Positions 41,421 through 53,399 of a stretch of DNA of 64,000 bases are shown here, piece after piece. The stretch covers positions 40,032,975 to 40,096,974 of the forward strand of contig NC_090709.1 of the NCBI RefSeq assembly GCF_040954835.1. Direction: 5' to 3'. The position numbers were made by a program, and so were the translations under genes. The notes below the pieces were generated by a model. It saw nothing but the letters and a program-made list of their open reading frames with translations. It did no database searches and was not told where the DNA came from. The stretch is from Lepisosteus oculatus (lineage: Eukaryota; Chordata; Actinopteri; Semionotiformes; Lepisosteidae). The stretch's first letter is position 1; each line of letters starts with the position of its first letter.

Positions 41421-41493
41421 TGGTGGAGATGGAAAAATAAATCTGTGAAAAAAATTTTTTCTTTTCATGGCAAAACTTTTCCATCTCCACCAC
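41420..41493. repeat. Centre of the giant palindrome
   Basis: Seventeen bases at 41420-41436 pair perfectly with 41477-41493. The 40-nt spacer 41437-41476 contains GAAAAAAATTTTTTC, itself nearly self-complementary. The centre lies at about 41456. Confidence 0.9.
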
Positions 41494-42330
41494 CCACCCC
41501 CTCCTCCTCCTCCTGCCCTGGCCTGGGCCTCCACTCCCAGCCTGCCTCCTCTCCCAGCCTGCCTCCTCTCCCTCCCAGCTCCTCCTCCCTCACCTCTCCT
41601 TGCCCTGCCCCCTCCCCCCACCAGCTCCTCCTCCCTCACCTCTCCTTGCCCTGCCCCCTCCCCCCACCTCTTCTACCTCCCTCCCTACTCCTCCAGCTGC
41701 CCCCTCACCTCTCCTTGCCTGCCTGCCTGCCCCTACACTTCCCTGCTCTACCTGCCTCCTCCTGTCACCCCTCCCTCCTACCCTGGCCTGGGCCCCCCTC
41801 CCAGCTCCTCCTCCTGCCCCCTCAGGCCCAGGCCACCTGCCACTCCTCCTCCCTCACCTCTCCTTGCCTGCCTGGCCCTCCACAACCTGCCTCCTCCTGT
41901 CACTCCTCCCTCCTCCTCTTCCTACACCAGCCTAGTCCTGCCCTACTCTACTCTACCTGCTACCCCCCTGTCTAACCTCACACCTGTCCTACCCACCCCC
42001 ACCTCTCTCCCTAGCCCTGCCCTACTCTATCCTACCCCCCCCACTACCCCACTGGAGCTACCCCTCCCCCTAGTGCTACCCCACCCACCTAACTGCCTAT
42101 CCTATCCTAGCCCTACCCTACTCTACCCACTCACTACCCCTCCCTCTACTGCTACTCTACCCTAACCACCCACTACCCCCCTGCCTAACCTAGCAGCTAC
42201 CCTGCTCTACCCTTCCTAGCCCACCCCCCACTAGCTGCCCCTCCCCCTGGCCCTGCTCTGCCTCCTCCACCCCCCCACTACCCCCCAGTAATAGCCCCTC
42301 CCCATCATCCTGCCCACATACTCACCTCCA
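41480..42330. repeat. C-rich low-complexity block
   Basis: Reverse complement of 40700-41420 with some expansion (CCTCACCTCTCCTTGCCCTG units at 41600-41720 are duplicated). Strongly pyrimidine-biased on the plus strand. Long proline/serine/leucine frames here are compositional artefacts. Confidence 0.85.
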
Positions 42331-42339
42331 ATACTCACC

Positions 42340-42935
42340 TTGGTTTACTTACCAGGGATCAGCCAGGACTTGAACCCACAACCTCCTGGTCATGAGCGTA
42401 GCACCGTCTCCACTCCTCCACCTGCTCCAGGCCCAAGGGGAGAGGGATTCGGTCCGGCTCTTATCCCTCCGTTTCAGCCCTGACCTGGGAAGAAGACCAA
42501 GAGCCCACAGGAGCCCCAGACCTACAAAGACACACTGTGGCTCAGGGGAAGCGCTCTGGACTTCTGCCTGGAGGTTGTGGGTTCAAATCCTGGAAGGACC
42601 TGGAGCTTTTGTTAATTTAATTATTGTGAACAGTAACATGGTGATAAATAAAGACACAAGAGCTGTGGGCTTTTACTTCTCACCCTGTCACTGCTGGGAC
42701 TTGAACCTGCAACCTTGGGCTCAGGAGTTCTGCACCATCTCCACTCCTCCACTGGCTCCTGTCCTGATGGAGAGTTTATTCGGTCTGTCTTTTATCCCTC
42801 AGTCTTGAACCCTGAGCCGAGAAAACCAAGAGCACACAGGAGCCCCAGACTCACAGAGACACTGTGGCTCAGTGGAAGAGCTCTGGGTTTCTAATTCTGG
42901 GGCTGTGGGATCAAAGCCTCTGATAAACAAGCTGT
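42340..42935. repeat. Four tRNA-like modules, right of centre
   Basis: Mirror set at about 42340-42412 (-), 42530-42600 (+), 42680-42755 (-) and 42859-42922 (+). The module at 42530 has both boxes intact (TGGCTCAGGGG and GGTTCAAATCC). The spacer between modules, with AGAAGACCAAGAGCCCACAG, is also shared with the left arm. Confidence 0.6.
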
Positions 42936-45000
42936 TTATTTTCATTGAATTCTCTGCATATTTTAACATTTATGCTTTTACTCATCCTGGAAAACTAATC
43001 ACACAATTTTCCTAGTTGAATTGGGTTTATTTTTTATTGATTTCAGGAACAACTGAGTCCCAACACAGAGGATGAGGAGGGTGAGCCTGTAGGACATCCA
43101 GCAAGGTTAATCCTGAGACCCAAAACAAACTACAGCAAAGGTTTAACACTGATTATAATATGGGATCAGAAAGACCCACAAAAACCACTTCACCTTCCCA
43201 TCACACGCCTCTCCCAAACCACTCAATTTCCACACTAAGAGCCCAGCAGGTTCAGGCAAGAGTGGCACTGGTCTGACCTTCATCCCCAACGAGGCCCAGG
43301 AGAACAACCTGCTGCCTATAATCACCTGCCTAATTGGTGGAAGACGATTGGTGGGGAGACAGTTAAAAGGCAGGAGGGGAGGCCTTCAGTCTGGTGCTGC
43401 TGGGGAGAGAGAGCAGTTGTGCTGAGCAGAGCAGGAGGGAAGAGCTGCAGACCTGAGTCAGGGGGAGGTCTGACTGCTGAGCCTGGGAGCTGTGTCTGGA
43501 TGCATGTCTAGCGACAGTTTGCAGAAGAACTAGAGGTTTGTCTTCTGGTTTCTGGACTGCTTTATCCCAAACTGTGAATAAAGAGCACAGTTTCCTTACC
43601 TTCCTTACCTGGCTGTGAAAGTGTTTGTTCTGAGAGCCGTCTGCCTGCGTCTCACTTGGACGGGGAGTGGGGCTGTCAACTGGACACTGGGTCAGGACAG
43701 GTCTCCTGTCCCCTCTGAGCTGGAAAAACAACTGGGTTTATCTTTTGGTCAGTCAGGGCCACTGCTGGGCTGGTGAGAAAGGTTGATCGTCATGAGGGGA
43801 GAATCTGTGAGTTGTCACAGGGTCACCAGCAAACTTCCACTCTAGATCAATGGAAAAACAGGAAAATAGGTAGTAGAGTACATGCACCATATCCCAGATC
43901 GTATGTGAACGATGTCTAAAGCAAACCAGTCCTGCTGAGCTCCGTGGAAGTGAGAGAGATGAAACACGTGCCCTGACTGTAGGAGAGCAGGGGGTTGTGC
44001 TGGGAAGGACACAGACAGAGCTGTGAACTGGTCTTTCTTCTCCAGCAGTTCCTTCCTCCACTCGCTGCTCTGGCTGCAGCAACACTGGGAGACTCCACTT
44101 CCTGCTTTTTAATTGTCACCTGACCAATCCTGTTTCTCCAGCTGGTCAGCTGACAGAGCTCAACTGCAGTCTGGGTCCTGCAGTTGTGACCAGGACCATC
44201 GTAGAGTCACAGTGAAGTTTGTCACACTATGAGCTAGAGTGTCAGAAAGCAGCAAAATTGACACAATGGGCAGAGTGAGTTACAAAACTATCTTATTAAA
44301 AATAACCCAGTTTGTTGATCAATATATATTCTTTCATCACAGCTTCAGCCAGTTTCCCCTGCTCTTTAACCTCTTCCTTCCCAGTGAAACCCACAGAATG
44401 TATGAACTTGTACCTCCAGCCCTCTGCAGGAGTTCAACCGGTCTCTGAGCTCATTATATACAACGCCTGCACCTTATGAACCCAGGGGAGGAAGCCTATT
44501 GGCAACAATCCTTCTCATGGCCTGCTGGGAAATGTAGTTCATGAAGCAGGACAGTCCCAGTGAGAGAGTAACAGAGTTGAGACTGTACCCCCTACCCTGG
44601 CCCATTGTACACACACTCCAGCACTGTCCCACCTGTATCTCCCAGTATCCGATGAGTCCAGCCTGGAGCGGATGACTGCACCATGGAGCTGAGAGGAAGG
44701 AGGCGCATTAGATTGAAAGGAAACCAGACCATCTCTGTGCCCCCAGTGTCAGACACCAGCTGGTGGACAAAGGCTGTTACTGCACCTCAGTTCCCACACC
44801 TTGGGTAACACTTCTGCAGTATGAAACAGAGCCAGGAGGAGATCACCCTGCCCTCAGGACTGCCCCAGACTCGCACTCCTCTCCGCTCCTGGGGTTTGAC
44901 TCCTGGGAGTCGGGTTCCTCGCCCTTGAGCAGTGAAGACGGCGTGGCCACAGGCAGTAGGTGCATCAGTATTCGCTCACTCACCCTGCGCGGTCACTATA
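42890..45000. repeat. Inner unique block, right arm
   Basis: Reverse complement of 37800-40070. AT-rich 42940-43060 is almost unchanged between arms; small indels increase toward 44700. Confidence 0.75.
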
Positions 45001-45249
45001 GTGACCGGTCCATCAGCTCTCCTACGCATCCGACATGGGGGTAAGCCCCCACAAGGCTACATTGACAAAACGAGACCTCTTTCTGCAAGGGGCACAGCAG
45101 AGGAGCAGAGACTGAACACAGACAATTCACACATGTCCACAATAACCCCAGCTTGGGGTGGTTACTGTGGAAGAGAATTCAGGACATAGCAAACTGGTGA
45201 GCCGCAACATAATACCAACTATAAAGACTGCTGCTCAACAGAGGTGAAA

Positions 45250-48200
45250 CATCAGTAGCCATGTTGTTCTAGGACAGTACCAGAGAAGAGGGCAGGCCTG
45301 GAGGTTTTACACTTCCTCTCCTAAGAGTTTAGCACAGAGGTCTGATACTCAGAACAGAGCTGAGCTACGAGTCTTACAATAGATGACAGCTAACAATACA
45401 CCTCCCACTACAGTACAGAGAGTGGAATACTACAACAGAGTAGAGGTGATAGTGTACATAAGAGTACAATACAAATATTACAATAGCATACAGGGGACAG
45501 TTCAAATCACCATAGAATAGAGAGACCTGAATATGACAGAGTACAGGTGACAATTCACAGACTAGAGCACAGATAGCTGAATACTACAATAGTGAAGAAG
45601 TGACAGTCCAATACAGATCTGAATCTTACAACAAAGTACAGGTGACAGTTCAATACAGAGACCTGAATCTTACAGTAGAGTACAGGTGACTGTGTACATG
45701 ACAATACAAAGACCTGAATATGACAAAAGAGTACAGGGGACAATTCACAATACTATAGAGTGACAGTTCAACACATAATCCTGCTTATAACAGAGTACAG
45801 ATGACAGTACCCTACAGCGATCTCATTACTACACCAGAGTACAATAGAGAGATCTCATTACTACATCAGAGTACAATACAGAGATCTGATTCTTACACTA
45901 AAGTACAGGTGACACTTAATATACAGTACAACACAAAGTTCTGGAACTACAGTGGAGTACAAGTGATAGTACACAATACAAAAATCTGAATGACAGAGTA
46001 CAAAAAGACATTTCACTTCACAGTACAAAACAGGTCTGAATCTTACAATAAAGTACAGGTGAAAGTTCACATCACAGTACGATACAGCGATCTGAAATCT
46101 TACAATAAAGTACAGGTGACAGTTCAATACAGAGTCCTGCGTCTGACAGAGTACAGGTGACAGTGAACATGACAGTACAATAAAAACCTGAATAATACAC
46201 TAGAGTGCAGGTGACAGTTCACAGCAGAGTACAATACAGAGATCTAACTATTACAAGAGTACAGGTGACCATGCGCTTGAGAGTACAATACAGAGATCTG
46301 AATCTTACAGTAGAGTACAGAGAACCAGTTGGCACACTGGTCAAGTGATTAGACTAAAGCACAGTCCACAAGTCAGGGTATTACAACACCATAGAGGTGA
46401 CAGATCAGCACACAGAAGTACACTATTACAGCACAGGACCATGGCCAGCTCCAAGTGCTACAATACAGTTCAGCAGCGCAGTCCAATTATTACACTGTCA
46501 TACAGCACACAGGTTTCAGTATTACAACAGGAGAGGGGACAGTTCACATCACAGGACACAGGGTTGAGCAATACAACAGGATTGAGGTGACATGTCAGCA
46601 CATTATTACAGCAGAGTACAGTACACAGGCAGGAGTATGACAGGGGACAGTTTGGAACACGGATCCAATTATTAGACTGCAATACATCGGTCTGGGTTTT
46701 ACAACACACTATAGGCGATAGTTCAGATTACCACACACAGGGCTCAGTGTTCCAATCGATGACAGGGGACACTTTCAGCCTGAAGTCTGAGTATTAACAC
46801 TGCAATACAGGACACAGGCTGACTGTTACAACACTGTTCAAGTTCATTGTCATTACACTCACCTACAGGTATATAGGATAACGAAATGCTAGTTAGCTGG
46901 CTCTCAGATGCTAAGTAGTACAAAAAAAAAACAATACAATTGTATAATAAAAGAAAGAGACAACAGGCAGTGTGCAACACAACAACATCAACACAATGAA
47001 ATAAAAAGGACAGAAATGATGTGGAGTGAGCTTTTTGACATGGAAGGTAGGGGTAGATTTCAATGTGTGTGTGTTTGTGGTTAGAGAGAAGGCACTGTGA
47101 GGGTCAGATCGTAGGCGAGAGAGGCTGGGAGTTCAGTAGTTTGATAGTGTGGGGGTATAAACCATCTCCGAGTCTGGTACGCCGGGCCCGAAACCTCCGG
47201 TACTCTTGTTTTCCAGAGTTCAGGTGACGGTTCAGTACACCAGTCTATATATATGACAACACAGTACAGTACACAGGTCTGTGGGTTACAAAACCGTACA
47301 GATGAGAGTTCAGCACACAACACAGGGCTGAGTATTATAATAGTCCAGATCAGCACACAGATTTGAGTATTAAAACACACCACAGGTGAAGGTTCACCAG
47401 ACTGGTCTAGTACTGAAGCTCAGCACAAGTGAGAGCAGCACACTGGTTTAACTCGTATTGTACAGTACAGGTGAGAATCCAGCACACAGGGGTGCTGTTG
47501 TGGATTAAAGCTCAGTACTGGAGCCCGTTCAGGACACACGTCGGAGCACTGCACAAGAACAGCACAGGTTACAGTTCATCACGCAGGGCTGAGTATTATA
47601 AAACACTGCAGGTGAGGGATCTACAAACGATTGTGTCACTGAGTATGACAGCTCAGTACAAGCAAGAGTTCAGCACACTGGGTGAAGTAGTTTAGTACAG
47701 TCAGGGAGAGAGATGTCCAAACCGATGAGAGGATTAAAGCACAGAAAAGACCAGAGTAAAGATGACCACTCATTACAGACGACAAAGAAGCAAACAGGCT
47801 TTTGTATTAAAGCTCACTGCAGAGGAGAGTTCCGAACACAGGTTTCAGTATTAAGACACAGAAAAAAAGCACTAGGTTATGTGTTTTAGTACAGTCCGGG
47901 TGAGAGGTGACCACAACACTTTCAGGATTAAGGCACAGAAAGTTGAGAATCCAGCACACACACACACACACACATCTGAGTATTACAATACACTGCAGGT
48001 GAAGGCTCAGCAAACTGATGTGTCACTGAGTACTAAAGGTCAGTACAAGCTAGAGTCCAGGTGAGAACTGACCACACAGGTGTGAGTATTAAACAGTCAA
48101 GGTGAGAGTAAAGCACACAGGTGTGTCATTGAGTATTACAACTCAGTAAAAGGTAAGAGTGTAGCACACTGATTCATGTATTAAAGAACACTGCAGGTGG

Positions 48201-49370
48201 AAGTTCAGCATACTGGTGTGTCACTGAGTATTGAAGCACAGTACAACAGAGTTCAGCACACTGGTTTAAGTTTTATAGTACAGTACAGGTGAAAATTCAA
48301 CACAAACGTATCATTGTGTATGAAAGCTCAGTACTGGCGAGAGTCCAGAACACAGGTCTGAGCATTGTAAAATAGTACCAGTCAGACCCGTGAGTCCACT
48401 TATCTGAGGATTACAATACAGTACAGAGTATCAGTATAGTACAGCTGAGAGCCCAGCACAGAGGTTTGAGAATTACAACAGTCAAGGCGAGTTTAGTTTC
48501 TAGTTTGGAGTATTACCACACCGCACAGACAGCAGTGCATCCCTTTGGAGTTTGTATTAGACCACAGTGGAGATGAGAGTTCAGCACACAGGTTTGAGTA
48601 TTAAAACGGTCAAGGTGAGAGTTCAGCACACAGGTGTATCACTTGAATATTAAAGCTCAGTTCACCAAACTTGTTTAAGTATTAATAGTCCAGTCTGTGT
48701 GAAGGTTTACAACAGGTTTGAGTTTGACAGGTTTGAAAGCACAGTAAAGGGGAGAGTTCAGCGCTCGTGTGTCAATGGGAGAATTAACACTCAGTACAAG
48801 TGAGGGTTCAGCACACTGGTTTAAATATTTTAGTCCAGTCCAGGTGAGAGCTGAGCACAGAGGTTTGAGTATTAAAGCACAGTCAAGGTTTAGCACACAG
48901 GTGTATCACACTGGTTATACTGGTTTAAGTATGATAGTACAGTTCACATGAGGGGTCAGTACACACTTTTGAGTATAAAAGCACAGTAAAGGTGAGAGTT
49001 CAGCACTCGTGTGTCAATGTGAGAATTAACACTCACTACAAGTGAGAGCTCAGCACACTGGTTTCAGTACTACAGTCCAGTCCAGGTGTGAGCTCAGCAC
49101 ACAGGTGTGTCACTCAGAATAAAGGCTCAGTACAAGAGAGGTACAGGCTTGATAATTCCCCCGGTTTTGCGTATTAAAGCTCAGTGGAGATGTGGGTACA
49201 GTACACAGGTGAGGGTATTAAAATATAATATTGGAAAGAACTCACTGGTGTATCATGCAGTACCAAAGTTCAGCTCAGGTGACAGTTCAACACACAGACG
49301 TGTCAGTGTATTAAGGTACAATACTCTCGAGAATTGAGTACACCATTGTCAACACTCCACTCCCTACAGT
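45250..49370. repeat. Long array of degenerate units of a few tens of bp (right arm)
   Basis: Units such as TACAGTAGAGTACAGGTGAC, AGTTCAATACAGAGATCTGA and GAGTATTAAAGCACAG; the mirror of 33330-37370. Individual units cannot be paired one to one by eye, so the arrays have diverged since duplication or were always heterogeneous. Confidence 0.82.
46826..47215 (-). repeat. LINE 3' end (right arm)
   Basis: On the minus strand AACTCCCAGCCTCTCTCGCC and GACCCTCACAGTGCCTTCTC match the LINE at 34890-35355. It is at the mirror position of the left copy within the long array. Confidence 0.75.
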
Positions 49371-49379
49371 ACAGCCACT

Positions 49380-51010
49380 GATAACCATGATCAGAACAGT
49401 CCATCTGAGCAAAGTACCTCACTCTGGGGTACAAGACTGTGTCCCCCTCTGGAATCAAACCTGCAATCCACAGTCAAAAAGCCCTGTTTAATACTGCAGC
49501 AGTGTAGTGTTTTACAGAGCACAAGCAGCTGGACTGAGAGAAAGACACACAGCTCAAGAGACAGACAGACGTCACAGAGACCAACACAAGGAGGAAGAGA
49601 GACAGGAAAGAGCTTCTCACCTCCATCCCAACTCCCAGCCATACCCGTCTTCCCACTGGCCGGCTCTGGACAACCTGGAAAAATAAGGAAAATACAGTCC
49701 AATGTCAATCCCAACACCTCCTACATACCCATCTTCCCAGTGGCAGCCTCTGGATAACCTGAAAAATTAGGAAAAAGAGACAGGAGAGGTTTCAAATCTT
49801 CATACATACCTGTCTTCCACTGTCAGCCTCTGGCCAGCCTGGAAAATTAAGGAAAATACAGTCCAATGTCAATTCCAACACCTCATCCATACCTATCCTC
49901 CCACTGGCAGCCTCTGGACTCTGGAAAATTAGGGAAAAGAGACAGGAGTGAGCATCCAAGCTCCATTCCAACTCCTCATCCATACCCGTCTTCCCACTGT
50001 TAGCCTCTGGACATTCGGGAAAACCACAGACATGAACACAGGACTGAGCATCAACCTTCATCCCAACACTTCCTCCACACTAGTCTTCCCACTGACTTTT
50101 CTGGACCTCCTGGAAAATTAGGGAAAAGAAACAGGAGACAGCATCCAACCCCAACTCCATCTTCACATCCATACCTGTCTTCCCACTGGCAGTCTCTGGC
50201 CATCCTGGAAAATTGGGGAAAAGAAACAGGACAGATCATGAATCCCCAATCTATCTTCCTATCCATAGACTGTTGGCTTTTGGACATCCTGGAAAATTAG
50301 GAATGAACCTCTTCCTGTATTTTATCTTCATACATTACTGTCTTCCCACTGTCAATTTTGAGTACATCCTGGAAAATTAGGGAAAAGATTACAGAGAAAG
50401 CATCCAACTTATATCCCAAACATACCGATCTCTCCATTGTCTGCCTCTGGACAACCTGGAAAAATACATTCCAATGTCAACCCCAACACCTCATCCATAC
50501 GCATCTTCCCACTGGAAGCCTCTGGACTCTGGGAAAATTAGGGAAAAGAAAGACAGGAGAGAGCATTCAACCTCCATCCCAACACTTCATCCACACTGGT
50601 GTTCCCAATGACTTTTCTGGACACCCTGGAAAACTAGGGAAAAAGAGAGGAGAGAGCACCCAAACCCGACTCCATCTTCACATCCATACCCGACTCTCCA
50701 CCGTCTTCCTCAGAACATCCTGGAAAATTAGGAAAGAATACAGGAACAGGTTCAATCTTCATACATACCCATCTTCCCACTGTCAATTCTGAGTACATCC
50801 TAGAAAATAAGGGAAAAGATTACAGGAGAGCATCCAACTTCTATCCCAACTCCCAACTACACCTGTCTCTCCATTGTCTGCCTCTGGACATCCTGGAAAA
50901 TTAGGATTAAGACGGAGAGGAGAGAGTATCCCACCTCCATCTTCTCACTGTCTGCCTCTGGACATCCTGGAGAATTAAGGAAAATACAGCAGAGAGAGTC
51001 CAGCCTATAC
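49380..51010 (-). repeat. Array with exon-like cores (right arm)
   Basis: Mirror of 30430-33330; 49380-49640 corresponds to the conserved block at 33020-33330. On the minus strand the units again read CCCTAATTTTCCAG, a core such as GTCCAGAGGCTGCCAGTGGG, then GTATGG. About a dozen units remain. Confidence 0.75.
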
Positions 51011-53390
51011 CCGATCTCTCCACCCATACGTGTTGTGAACTGACATGCCCACTGACCTCAGACCTGGACAGCTCCCGGGCTCGGTAACCCGCTCTTTAGA
51101 GTGTAGAGGAGAAGGGCAGCTCTCTGCAGACCACAGTGGCCCTGAAAGCAAGGAAACAGCACCTGTGTGCTCTGGATGTGGACAGAAGGGACACTGAAAG
51201 TCCCCCAGTGTGTCTCCCGTCCCCCCAGTGAAAGGTACTCCGATACTGTACGTCCCACACCTGACTCACCCAGGGGACACCAGCGATCCTCTAACTCCAG
51301 GGAGGGTCTCCTCCCAGTGACGACTGTGGGAAGATCCGACAGCACACAGCCGCTGGGAAGACCTGCGCTGCGGTCATGGAGATCAGGAGGAAGACCCTGA
51401 AGCAGACAGGACCGTCAGAACCGAGGGACACAGCTCGAGGCTTGCCGTGGGTAGTGCTGAGGAGTCACCGAACCCATCCTGGTGGACTCCTCACAAGATC
51501 CCGATACGAGCTCCCAGGAGTCGGGATGAGAGGAGTCCCAGCACAGTCCCGTGAGGGTTCGAGATCAGGTCGACTGGAACAACAACGGCGGAGAACAGAG
51601 GAGACGCACACGAGGTGCACTTCCCACAGAGCCCTGAACTGGAACAGCTTTCCAGAGGTTTATATCGCCTGAGTCCAGCCATGTTCGTACCCTGAAGGGG
51701 GTCTGAAGAGTCTGCTTGGGGCTCGGGGGCTGTTCTTGATGATGTCCAGGGCTCTCAGCTGTTTCTCTGGGGTCCAGTTCAGAACCCTCCCAGACCAGGA
51801 GACCAGGTCAATGACCCCCAGACCGGAGCCCGATATCCACACCGAGCGAGCGTTACCCCCAGGTTTCGCGCCCAGCTGGGGGTCCGGCGCAGCGAGAGAG
51901 TGGTCCGAGGTGAACTCCGTCCCTGTGCTGCGGGCGATCGAGACCCCGGAGACAGGACAAGGCGCAGAGAGAGGAGAGCGGAGCGACTGGGCCGGAGGAG
52001 ACCAGTACCGTGCCCGCGCCCAGGGGAGCGGAGCGACTGGGCCGGAGGAGACAGACCAGTCCTTCCCGCCCGGACCGCCCAGACACGCTGGGAGCAGGAG
52101 CTGTGGAGGCCGAGGAAGACTCCGCGGTGAAGGGCGACTGGCTTCATCACACAGAAAACGAACACAACAGCTCATTTCAAGATCTCCCCCCAAAAAATTT
52201 GACAGTTTTGCAAAAGCTGACACGTTCCAAATTTAGCACCGAATCGTGAATTTCCTGACAGTACTGAATTGTCGCCACTTCGTTGCAAACCCCTGCTCTG
52301 GCCTCGGGCAAGAGTTCCCAGGCATCGCGATGTGGAGCTGCCCTTCCTGCTCACTAGTCACAGTGATGAGCGAATGAGCACCGATTGTGCAGCAGATACT
52401 TCACCGCAGAGACGTGATCTACGTGCAGAGTTCACAAGGAGTATTTGTGGGCAAAACCCATCTTGAAACAGAGTCATCTTTCCATTGAACTAAAGCAGAC
52501 CTGCTTGTTCACAGTGTCATAGGGTCACTTCTCCTCTGCCTCGTCCTGAACTACAGAACACAGCGCCGCACGTACCTGGAAATTCAACAGGAGGTTTCCC
52601 AAGTCCAAGTGCACATTTGACTCGTGTCGTGGTTTGAAACGCCCTGATCAATGCTGATTCTCTCTCACCCTGAAATTAAAACAGCGCTGTAGCTCCCCTC
52701 TAACCCAGGTGTGTGTGTGTGAAGACAGGACACGCACTGGACCGGCCAGAACCTGGGCCAGACACGAACCCAGGGCCCGAACCGCCGGACGCCGTCACTG
52801 GCCTGGCCGCTCCAGGGGTACCAGTCAGAGCCGCAGGTCCTGTCCAGTGTGCCAGCTCACCGGCGGCACCGAGCAGCAGGGGGACAGGGGGGACAGGGAG
52901 AGGAGCAGGACAGGGATCCGTCTGCGAACACGCCACTCAGGGTCCTGAAGGGTGTCCCTGGAAGAAACACAAAGACCCGTCTGACCATAAACACACTGTC
53001 CAGCGGCCGCAGTACCACCTGACACTGGAACAGACCAGGGAACTGGTTCCACTCCCAGTTCGGTCCACCTGGAGCACGGCGCCGGCCACTGGGCTGTCCA
53101 AGCACCGGGCCAACGAGATCCCGGCCTCGCTCCCAGACAAACCCGCTCAGTCCTGGGACTGCTGGGTGGGTACCGCAGGATTATTCCTGGATTCGCAGAC
53201 AGAGCCTCAGTCCTCCAGGACCTGACTGGAGAGACAGCTGAGTAACAAAGCACACCGGACCAGAGAGCACAGCAGACAGGCGTTACCGACTGGAGAGACG
53301 CCGTTGTGCTCAGAACCTGTGCTGCAGTGTTCAGGCTCCGTCTCCCTCACCCTCGGCTAGGAACAGCCCCCTCCTACCCGTCTTCCCAAC
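51010..53390. other. Right-arm-only block of unknown content
   Basis: GC-rich, CpG-containing sequence with no counterpart seen in the left arm, where the array passes directly into the AT-rich block. Frames of 60-190 residues open on both strands, but none shows a recognisable domain, a consistent splice pattern or a convincing start. It may be an insertion, or sequence lost from the left arm. Confidence 0.5.
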
Positions 53391-53399
53391 GTCAGCCTC

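Larger units (their letters stand above)
27700..41436 (+). repeat. Left arm of a giant imperfect palindrome
   Basis: The arm is matched in reverse complement by 41477-57130. Its layers from outside in are: degenerate GTCACTGTRNTGGGTATTCA-type array (27700-28480), unique blocks (28490-29700), AT-rich block (29800-30110), splice-site-bearing array (30430-33020), a conserved block (33020-33330), TACTGTAATACTCAGACCTG-type array (33330-37370) with a LINE insertion, a unique block (37800-40070), tRNA-like modules (40070-40690) and a G-rich block (40700-41420). The same layers occur in mirror order on the right. No protein gene is recognised in it. Confidence 0.9.

Noticed and set aside
41019-42165. 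Proline-rich frames of 200 or more codons near the palindrome centre
   Set aside because: They exist on opposite strands of mirrored low-complexity G-rich/C-rich DNA; no domain, start context or splice site supports them.
40068-42935. Functional tRNA genes around the centre
   Set aside because: B boxes are good but acceptor and anticodon stems do not pair properly; tRNA-derived repeats are more likely.
51660-52236. Overlapping frames of 187 (-) and 166 (+) codons
   Set aside because: GC-rich sequence opens several frames at once; no family recognised and no exon boundary consistent with either.
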